From assembly GCA_018830905.1 (NCBI GenBank), contig JAHJRM010000021.1:1-16540 (forward strand): a stretch of 16,540 nucleotides of DNA, given 5' to 3'. Position 1 is the stretch's first letter. Every line of letters starts with the position of its first letter. The stretch is from Nanobdellota archaeon (GTDB lineage: Archaea; Nanobdellota; Nanobdellia; Pacearchaeales; GW2011-AR1). The notes beneath the pieces were generated by a model. That model worked only from the letters and a program-made list of their open reading frames with translations. It was not told where the DNA came from and made no database searches. Positions 11,659-16,540 of the stretch are shown piece by piece. The position numbers and the translations under genes are program-made.

Positions 11659-11686
11659 GTTATCTCCCGAGCGCAGCGAGGGTAAC
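11659..11686 (+). repeat. Dispersed intergenic hairpin, variant copy 3
   Basis: The core CCC-GA-GC-GCA-GC-GA-GGG (11666-11682) keeps the GA/GA mismatches and inner GC pairs, but the outer arm is CCC/GGG instead of TTGC/GCAA, so pairing is retained by compensatory change. GTTA (11659-11662) and TAAC (11683-11686) extend the stem with a TCT bulge. The rest of the 223-base spacer 11543-11765 shows no gene, only AT-rich sequence with T-runs. Confidence 0.6.
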
Positions 11687-11765
11687 ATGGATTTTATTTA
11701 GTTGTTCAGCAATATCTATCAAAATAATTTTTGTAATAATTCCTTAATCAAGTAATTTCTTTTAA

Positions 11766-13190
11766 CTACCTAAAAAAACTAATTCCCCAGAAAATTATAA
11801 TCGCAAACAACAGAACTAAAAATATTCTCGTAGAGAGTTTAAATGCCTTCTCAGCTATTTTCTCACTTTTTGTCAAACTAAGAACTGTCAGATAAAAGAA
11901 TCTTCCTCCATCAAATATTCCAACTGGAAGCATATTGACAAACGCAACGCTTATACTAATCAAGACCATCCACCAAAGCAAATTGTAAATGAATATACTC
12001 ATTCCATCAAACCTTGGTTCGTAATAAACGTGCGGCTCTCTGAACGAAAGACCCTGCATCGCATTGCCTAGGAGTCTGCCATTTCCTTCGAGGGAAAATC
12101 CAATTCCCAGCCATGCAGAATCTGGCCTGTCTGGATGTTCTTCTAGAATAATCATCTGCTCAATTTCTCCCTCATCTGAAAGAGTCGTTAGCAAAATCTC
12201 ATCCCCTAGAGAATATAACTCTATTTGCTCAATCAAACCCTCAAAGCTCTTTATCTCAACATTCCCTATCTTAGTTATAATGCTACTTATGTTGTTCTTA
12301 ATCGCCGGCGCAGAGTTATAAACCAAAATCGTATCCCGCCCTTCCTGACTTTCGATAGTCAATTCGGTAACAAGGTACTTTTCATCCCCCACATCTATCT
12401 CATTCAATCCTTCATCATTCAAAAGATTCTTCAAACCATAATATGAAAGATTCCCGACGCTTATTCCGTTAACTGAAGAAATGCCTGCAACGCTAATGGC
12501 AGACGTAGCGTATCCATCAAACATCACTCCCGAAGGGGCAAATGCAAGAAAAGAGAATCCGAGGAATATAATCAAGAAAAATATTGAAGTCAGAACGTTA
12601 GCGAATGTTCCTGCACCTAAAACTGCCATCTGCGCAAAAGTACTCTTCTTCTTCATCTGCTTTTCGTCTGGTTCTACAAACGCTGCCAGAAATATCGGAA
12701 GGAAAAATGGGAAAAATCCAAATCCAGTAGTTTTTATATCAACTTTATTATACGCCGCAATAATCCCATGTGCCATCTCATGTACAATTGCAACAACCGC
12801 AATAATAATTATCCAATATGAAAAATAGAACGGCGGCAAAAAATCAAGTTTGAACACTTGCGGAAGATACGGCACAAGAGGCATAATCGGAGGAATCTTA
12901 ACAGCCCTAACGATGCTTGGACTAAAAAAATAAATCTTAACTATTGTGTACAAAAGGTAAAGCATACCTGCCATCAAAAAATAACCTGAAACAATTGAAG
13001 CATAGCTCGTAACCTTCATAGTCTTCTTGTACTTCGTTCCAATCTTCTTGATTAACTTTATTCCCCAATCAGCCTTATATAAATAAAGAAGACCCTCTCT
13101 CTTCAAATTTTTTCTATGGGTGTAAAGAAAAGAAGAAAACGCCGTCACAAAAGCTACTAAAAATATTAGGTCATATATGAAAAAACTCAT
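11766..13190 (-). CDS. Intramembrane site-2 protease (M50 family) with PDZ-like domain
   Basis: A 474-residue membrane zinc metalloprotease. The catalytic HExxH is visible as HEMAH at residues 137-141 inside a membrane segment (~123-145), and the second metal-binding motif NMLPVGIFDGG lies at ~419-429 with D427 as the expected ligand. Further membrane segments are at ~3-22, ~64-90, ~157-172, ~186-218, ~398-420 and ~453-471. The soluble region between (~225-390) includes a PDZ-like part around ENSAPAIK-type sequence at ~290-350. S2P enzymes cut membrane-bound substrates, often regulators; the substrate here is unknown. It starts 12 bases after the eL40 stop with GGTGA as ribosome-binding site, so it belongs to the aIF5A-eL40 operon. 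Confidence 0.93.
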   Translation of the reverse strand: MSFFIYDLIFLVAFVTAFSSFLYTHRKNLKREGLLYLYKADWGIKLIKKIGTKYKKTMKVTSYASIVSGYFLMAGMLYLLYTIVKIYFFSPSIVRAVKIPPIMPLVPYLPQVFKLDFLPPFYFSYWIIIIAVVAIVHEMAHGIIAAYNKVDIKTTGFGFFPFFLPIFLAAFVEPDEKQMKKKSTFAQMAVLGAGTFANVLTSIFFLIIFLGFSFLAFAPSGVMFDGYATSAISVAGISSVNGISVGNLSYYGLKNLLNDEGLNEIDVGDEKYLVTELTIESQEGRDTILVYNSAPAIKNNISSIITKIGNVEIKSFEGLIEQIELYSLGDEILLTTLSDEGEIEQMIILEEHPDRPDSAWLGIGFSLEGNGRLLGNAMQGLSFREPHVYYEPRFDGMSIFIYNLLWWMVLISISVAFVNMLPVGIFDGGRFFYLTVLSLTKSEKIAEKAFKLSTRIFLVLLFAIIIFWGISFFR

Positions 13191-13202
13191 TTTGATGTCA
13201 CC

Positions 13203-13364
13203 CTACTTTTTCCTTAAAGGTCTGAATGCCTGCTTGAGGCACTTCCTACATCGAACTTTTCCCTTAAGGATTTTTTGAGAGTTTGATTTAATCTTTGTCT
13301 GACAGTTCTTACACACGAAAACATCCTTAAACATTCTAGCCTGTGCTTCTGGTATTTTTGCCAT
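13203..13364 (-). CDS. rpl40e: Ribosomal protein eL40
   Basis: A 53-residue zinc-ribbon protein of the large subunit, factor-binding side, restricted to archaea and eukaryotes. The translation begins MAKIPEAQARMFKDVFVCKN and contains CKNC (residues 18-21) and CRKC (39-42), the four zinc ligands, then LKQAFRPLRKK. Length matches archaeal L40e. Its ATG overlaps the aIF5A stop by one base (TAATG), and the S2P gene begins 12 bases after its stop, so all three should be co-expressed. The frame is short and easily missed. Confidence 0.95.
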   Translation of the reverse strand: MAKIPEAQARMFKDVFVCKNCQTKIKSNSQKILKGKVRCRKCLKQAFRPLRKK

Positions 13365-13750
13365 TAGAATTTTCTCTTGATTATTTTTTGTCCCTCAATA
13401 TCCCAATACTCAACATTAGAGTTTTCCTGAAGATCAGATTTAATCTCTTCTGGACAAGCGATATCAAGTGTCTCAAAGTTTTCAAGGTCCATGATGCTAA
13501 CCTTATCTGTGACTGAAAGAACCTGACCCTTTCTTTTTTCTATCATAGGAACTTCAAACCTGTCGTGACCAGGAATAACAAAAACCCTTTTGCTGTCATT
13601 TATAATTCCCACCGCTTCAATTCTACATTTTGCATGTCCATGCTTGCCTGTTTTACTTATATCAATTTTTCTAACTGTGTATGGATTTCCCTCAATAAGA
13701 ATATTCGTTCCAACTCTTGCATCTGTTGCACCAATAATTTTTAGGACCAT
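13364..13750 (-). CDS. eif5a: Translation factor aIF5A (hypusine-containing)
   Basis: A 128-residue factor that binds at the ribosomal E site and helps formation of difficult peptide bonds. The N-terminal SH3-like domain carries the modification loop SKTGKHGHAK, where K36 is the expected hypusine or deoxyhypusine lysine. The C-terminal OB domain follows (residues ~70-128). Length is typical of archaea. The start is supported by a TATA box about 25 bases upstream, a leaderless arrangement. It heads the operon with eL40 and the S2P protease. Confidence 0.96.
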   Translation of the reverse strand: MVLKIIGATDARVGTNILIEGNPYTVRKIDISKTGKHGHAKCRIEAVGIINDSKRVFVIPGHDRFEVPMIEKRKGQVLSVTDKVSIMDLENFETLDIACPEEIKSDLQENSNVEYWDIEGQKIIKRKF

Positions 13751-13769
13751 CTAAAGAAAAACAAAAATC

Positions 13770-13780
13770 TATTTAAAAAG
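13770..13780 (-). promoter_or_regulatory. TATA box for the aIF5A-eL40-S2P operon
   Basis: CTTTTTAAATA on the minus strand, about 25 bases before the aIF5A ATG at 13750. It forms one half of a 97-base divergent promoter region shared with the FKBP gene. Confidence 0.65.
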
Positions 13781-13814
13781 GTTTACTTATTTTAAGACAA
13801 TATTTATTTTAACA

Positions 13815-13826
13815 AATTTTAAAAAC
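13815..13826 (+). promoter_or_regulatory. TATA box for the FKBP gene
   Basis: AATTTTAAAAAC, about 28 bases before the ATG at 13848; leaderless spacing. Confidence 0.55.
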
Positions 13827-13847
13827 AGTCTAGAAGTCTCATATTAC

Positions 13848-14525
13848 ATGATAAAACAAAATGATTTCCTAAAAATAGATTTTACCGGGACTGTTAAGGG
13901 CGGAGAAATTTTTGATTCAACAAAAAAAGAAGAGCTGGAACAAATCTATCAAGACTCTAATCGAAAGATTAACCCTAAACCATTCGTGTTCTGCATTGGC
14001 CACAAAATGTTCTTAGAATCAATAGAAGAATATCTAATTGGAAAAGAAATGGGGAAAGATTATGAAATCGAATTAACTCCTGAAAAAGGATTCGGACCAA
14101 GAAATCCTTCGCTAATTCAAAGAATCCCTCAAAGAGTCTTCAGAGACCAAAGATTAAATCCCATTCCAGGAATATCTTTCAATTTTGATGGAAAAGTGGG
14201 GAGAGTTCTTGCTGTTTCTGGTGGAAGAATCATGACCGATTTCAATCACCCTCTTGCAGGAAAAGATGTCGTCTATAAAATCAAGGTTTTAGAAAAAGTA
14301 GATAATATAACTGAAAAAGTGAAAGCATTAAATGATTTCTTCTTCCATATGGAGCCCTCTTTTGAAATAAAGGAAAATAAATTAATCCTGGTCCTTCCAG
14401 AAAGCATAGGGGGGTTCGCAATGCTCTTCAAAGATAAGTACAAAGAGATATTGGGTTTAGATTTAGAGATTAAAAGGACTAAGGTGAAAGAACTTAAATC
14501 TTCCTCAGGTCAAAAGCAGTCTTAA
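13848..14525 (+). CDS. FKBP-type peptidyl-prolyl cis-trans isomerase (SlyD-like)
   Basis: A 225-residue cytosolic folding catalyst. The FKBP fold is seen at FLKIDFTGTVKGGEIFDST (residues ~7-25) and FVFCIGHKMFLESIEEYLIG followed by KDYEIELTPEKGFGPRNP (~46-88). The insert-in-flap region, which gives SlyD-type proteins their chaperone activity, spans about 85-135, and the fold closes with FNHPLAGKDVVYKIKVLEKV. An extra C-terminal domain (~155-225) matches the longer archaeal FKBPs. No signal peptide is present. Its last 32 bases overlap the end of the convergent DUF218-like gene. Confidence 0.93.
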   Translation: MIKQNDFLKIDFTGTVKGGEIFDSTKKEELEQIYQDSNRKINPKPFVFCIGHKMFLESIEEYLIGKEMGKDYEIELTPEKGFGPRNPSLIQRIPQRVFRDQRLNPIPGISFNFDGKVGRVLAVSGGRIMTDFNHPLAGKDVVYKIKVLEKVDNITEKVKALNDFFFHMEPSFEIKENKLILVLPESIGGFAMLFKDKYKEILGLDLEIKRTKVKELKSSSGQKQS

Positions 14526-15009
14526 CAAGTGCGGCCAATCCGTAAACAGTCTGTCTCCAGTTTTGATTTGTTGAAACAGGAATAAGCTCAACATCATTAG
14601 ACATTTTCCCTTTTTTCTTTAGTCTCTTTTCAATCATCTTTAATCTAGCTAAATGGAGAGGATAGGAAACAATTGCATATCTTCCTGAGGTCCCATTTGG
14701 GAATACATTAGTTAAATTTCCTATAGAATTTTTTGAAATAGTATCCAATCCAACATAACTCTGAGCCCCATTAATAAATAAACGATAAAGCTCTGTGTGA
14801 AAATCTAAACCTTCGTAATCAATTCGCGATCGCCCTAAGTTTCTTTCAACACATTCATTAGTGTCTGGACCAGCCCCCGCAATTACAAAAGGAGTGTTAT
14901 TTCCAATCTCCCTAAAATAATGCATTGCTCTACTCCATCTTTGAGCATCCTCATAAACACTGCCTCCGCTAGGGACAACAATCGCTTTGATTTTCTCTGA
15001 ATCTTCCAT
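14494..15009 (-). CDS. DUF218/YdcF-like protein
   Basis: A 171-residue soluble protein resembling the DUF218 (ElyC/SanA/YdcF) fold. The usual landmarks appear in order: a first strand ending in a glycine/serine turn (KAIVVPSGGS, residues ~8-17), a second strand with VIAGAGPDTNE (~42-52), the DTISKNSIGNLTN segment (~89-101), and YAIVSYPLHLARLKMIEKRL (~111-130), equivalent to the family's S-x-x-H-x-x-R motif. Bacterial members are often membrane anchored; this one has no membrane segment. The biochemical role is unknown. A TATA box 26 bases upstream supports the start. Its 3' end overlaps the FKBP gene tail to tail by 32 bases. Confidence 0.75.
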   Translation of the reverse strand: MEDSEKIKAIVVPSGGSVYEDAQRWSRAMHYFREIGNNTPFVIAGAGPDTNECVERNLGRSRIDYEGLDFHTELYRLFINGAQSYVGLDTISKNSIGNLTNVFPNGTSGRYAIVSYPLHLARLKMIEKRLKKKGKMSNDVELIPVSTNQNWRQTVYGLAALVKTAFDLRKI

Positions 15010-15028
15010 GCTTCCATCATAAATTAGT

Positions 15029-15040
15029 CTTATAAAAACC
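15029..15040 (-). promoter_or_regulatory. TATA box for the DUF218-like gene
   Basis: GGTTTTTATAAG on the minus strand, about 26 bases before the ATG at 15009. Confidence 0.65.
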
Positions 15041-15064
15041 TTTCCCTTAAGAAATCACAATAAT

Positions 15065-15074
15065 CCTTTTAAAT
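15065..15074 (+). promoter_or_regulatory. TATA box for ftsZ
   Basis: CCTTTTAAAT, about 25 bases before the ATG at 15095, is consistent with a leaderless ftsZ transcript divergent from the DUF218-like gene. Confidence 0.65.
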
Positions 15075-15094
15075 CCCGATGAGTTACTCAAGTT

Positions 15095-16177
15095 ATGGAT
15101 GACGTTTATGATAATTCTTCTTCGGAGATGAAAGAGATAGATATGGAACTAGCTGAACTTCTAAAGAAACAGTCTGCAAAGGTTAAGGTTATTGGTGTTG
15201 GCGGTGGCGGAGGGAATTCTCTTAGCAGAATGAGAGAAATTGGAATAAAAGGTGGAGACCTCATTGCAGTTAACACTGATGCACAAGACTTACTTTACAG
15301 CAACGCGGACCATAAGATTCTTATCGGAAAAGAGTTAACACATGGCCTCGGAGCAGGAAGTAATCCTAAGATAGGTGAAGAGGCAGCAAAAGAATCAGAG
15401 TCTGAAATAAAAAAGAAGCTAACTGGAAGTGATATGGTTTTCATAACTTGTGGACTAGGTGGTGGAACCGGAACTGGTGCCGCACCAGTGATTGCTGGAG
15501 TCGCAAAAAAACAAGGAGCGTTAACCATAGGAATTGTAACACTTCCCTTCACAATAGAGGGAAAGAAAAGAGTAGAGAATGCTATGAATGGTTTAGAAAA
15601 AATGGAATCTGTCGTGGACACGTTAATAGTCATACCTAATGACAAATTACTGGAACTAGCTCCAGAATTACCTCTCCACACGGCATTCAAGATTTCCGAC
15701 GAAATTCTAACAAATGCAGTCAAGGGAATCACTGAGCTTGTAACTACTTCTGGCCTAGTAAACCTAGACTTCGCGGATGTGAAGGCAGTTATGACTAATG
15801 GAGGAGTCTCCTTAATTGGAATGGGAGAATCAGATACTGAGAACAGAGCACTAGAGGCTATAGAGAAAGCAATAAGAAACCCTCTTCTTGATGTTGATAT
15901 CTCAAATGCAACAGGTGCCCTTGTAAACGTTATCGGCGGACCGGACATGAGTTTAGATGAATGTAAATTGATAATTGAAACCGTCGGAAACAAACTTAGT
16001 CCTGATGCAAAAATGATTTGGGGTGCACAAATTTCTCCAGACATGGACAAATCAATTAGAGTTCTTCTAATAGTTACTGGAGTAAAAAGCTCACAAATTC
16101 TCGGACACGAGGATTCCTTGGAAAATCTAAAACACAAAGAAATAGAAGAAGAACTTGGGATAGATTTCTTTGAATAA
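15095..16177 (+). CDS. ftsZ: Cell division GTPase FtsZ (archaeal FtsZ1-like)
   Basis: A 360-residue tubulin-family GTPase that polymerises into the division ring. The nucleotide-binding tubulin signature GGGTGTG is at residues 122-128, the T1 loop GVGGGGGN at 34-41 (the family norm is GGAGNN, so A is G and the second N is S here), and the catalytic T7 loop NLDFAD at 223-228. The N-terminal extension of ~28 acidic residues resembles FtsZ1 of euryarchaea, and internal blocks such as KIGEEAAKESESEI and SDMVFITCGLGGGTGTG match it closely. The C-terminus ends in a short hydrophobic EELGIDFFE, perhaps the partner-binding tail. SecE follows 30 bases later, a familiar archaeal pairing. Confidence 0.97.
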   Translation: MDDVYDNSSSEMKEIDMELAELLKKQSAKVKVIGVGGGGGNSLSRMREIGIKGGDLIAVNTDAQDLLYSNADHKILIGKELTHGLGAGSNPKIGEEAAKESESEIKKKLTGSDMVFITCGLGGGTGTGAAPVIAGVAKKQGALTIGIVTLPFTIEGKKRVENAMNGLEKMESVVDTLIVIPNDKLLELAPELPLHTAFKISDEILTNAVKGITELVTTSGLVNLDFADVKAVMTNGGVSLIGMGESDTENRALEAIEKAIRNPLLDVDISNATGALVNVIGGPDMSLDECKLIIETVGNKLSPDAKMIWGAQISPDMDKSIRVLLIVTGVKSSQILGHEDSLENLKHKEIEEELGIDFFE

Positions 16178-16187
16178 TTTTAAAAAC
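16177..16187 (+). promoter_or_regulatory. TATA box for secE
   Basis: ATTTTAAAAAC begins at the ftsZ stop, about 26 bases before the secE ATG at 16208, so secE appears to have its own leaderless transcript besides any read-through. Confidence 0.5.
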
Positions 16188-16207
16188 CACCCATCTTTAT
16201 CTAATTA

Positions 16208-16393
16208 ATGACAAACAAGTACCTTGAAAGTGTAAAGATTTTTGCGCTCAAATCAAAGAGGGTTTGGCTCGTATTAAAAAGGCCTTCCAGAAATGAATAT
16301 GAAACCATCGCGAAAGTTTCTGCAATTGGAATTGTCATCCTAGGATTTATTGGATTTGTTATATCCTCCTTCATGAAGATCTTTGTAAGTTAG
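16208..16393 (+). CDS. secE: Protein translocase subunit SecE (Sec61 gamma)
   Basis: A 61-residue protein with one C-terminal membrane helix (residues ~37-57: AIGIVILGFIGFVISSF) preceded by an amphipathic helix, FALKSKRVWLVLKRPSRNEY, with the conserved K-P-x-x-x-E-Y/F segment of archaeal and eukaryotic SecE (KRPSRNEYETIAKVS). It clamps SecY in the translocation channel. Its position just after ftsZ is common in archaea. There Spt5 and uL11 usually follow; here the next gene has its own promoter and is not recognisable as Spt5. Confidence 0.93.
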   Translation: MTNKYLESVKIFALKSKRVWLVLKRPSRNEYETIAKVSAIGIVILGFIGFVISSFMKIFVS

Positions 16394-16415
16394 AAAAACG
16401 GCTTTGGTGAAACCA

Positions 16416-16425
16416 TTATAAAATA
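16416..16425 (+). promoter_or_regulatory. TATA box for the last gene
   Basis: ATTATAAAAT lies about 46 bases before the ATG at 16467. The mRNA would have a leader of about 20 bases carrying GAGGT (16455-16459) as Shine-Dalgarno. Confidence 0.55.
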
Positions 16426-16466
16426 AGTGAGCTACCTTATTCTAACTAAAAGAAGAGGTAACTCAA

Positions 16467-16540
16467 ATGAAACAAGAATCTGAACTTTATAAATTTCTTG
16501 CATCAGCAAGAAATTTGGTATCAAAAATGCCAAAATTTAA
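16467..16540 (+). CDS. Start of an unidentified protein, cut by the window edge
   Basis: Only 24 codons are visible, starting MKQESELYKFLASARNLVSK. They look like an amphipathic helix and match no family I recognise. They do not resemble the N-terminus of Spt5/NusG or uL11, the genes often found after secE in archaea. The start is supported by a promoter and a well-spaced Shine-Dalgarno. The rest of the gene is needed for identification. Confidence 0.65.
   Translation, partial: MKQESELYKFLASARNLVSKMPKF

Noticed and set aside
8457..11686. CRISPR array from the recurring GAGCG/GCGAG units
   Set aside because: Only three copies, far apart, in mixed orientation, with no regular spacers and no cas genes.
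15295..16137. 280-codon minus-strand frame opposite ftsZ
   Set aside because: It is fully inside ftsZ, whose GTPase motifs are intact; the antisense translation is Ser/Pro-rich with no recognisable domain.

Overview
This window is an AT-rich archaeal chromosome segment dense in housekeeping genes. The ribosomal proteins are archaeal versions (uL3, uL4, uL23, uL2, uS19, uL22, uS3, uL29, uL1, uL10, the P1/L12 stalk protein and eL40). It also carries aIF1, aIF5A, archaeal AMP phosphorylase, SecE and an FtsZ1-like protein. Many proteins are short, intergenic spaces are small, and about a dozen genes have a TATA-like box roughly 25 bases upstream of the start codon, which suggests leaderless mRNAs. 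Protein sizes and several unrecognised small proteins fit a DPANN archaeon of the Pacearchaeota/Woesearchaeota type. That placement is inference; no rRNA is present to test it.

Layout: (1) 1-4618, minus strand: one long operon uL3-uL4-uL23-uL2-uS19-uL22-uS3-uL29-aIF1 (aIF1 runs off the edge), with 1-4 base overlaps or 1-base gaps between most genes and a promoter near 4684. (2) 4714-5421 minus: an unrecognised 235-residue protein, divergent from an AI-2E family permease (5508-6524 plus). AMP phosphorylase (6570-8051) and a 90-residue unknown follow. (3) 8373-8944: an RNA-rich stretch with intron-bearing tRNA-Ser(UGA) on plus, tRNA-Thr(CGU) on minus, a 16-base direct repeat of the tRNA-Thr 3' end, and hairpins. 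(4) 8945-10988 minus: uL1-uL10-P1/L12 and a 46-residue two-helix membrane protein. (5) 11195-11542 plus: an unrecognised 115-residue Rossmann/CARF-like protein. (6) 11766-13750 minus: aIF5A, eL40 and an intramembrane site-2 protease in one operon. (7) 13848-16540: FKBP-type prolyl isomerase, a DUF218-like protein (minus), FtsZ1, SecE and the start of an unknown gene.

Functionally, the window supplies translation initiation and elongation factors, much of the large-subunit peptidyl-transferase and stalk proteins, protein folding and export (FKBP, SecE, S2P) and cell division (FtsZ). I found no CRISPR array, insertion sequence, defence island or obvious new multi-gene system. The most unusual signals are non-coding: a dispersed intergenic hairpin family with tandem G-A mismatches and compensatory stem changes (three copies), the duplicated tRNA-Thr end, a 15-base tRNA intron, a strong hairpin next to a symmetric TATA box upstream of uL1, and a short overlapping upstream ORF at the uL3 start.
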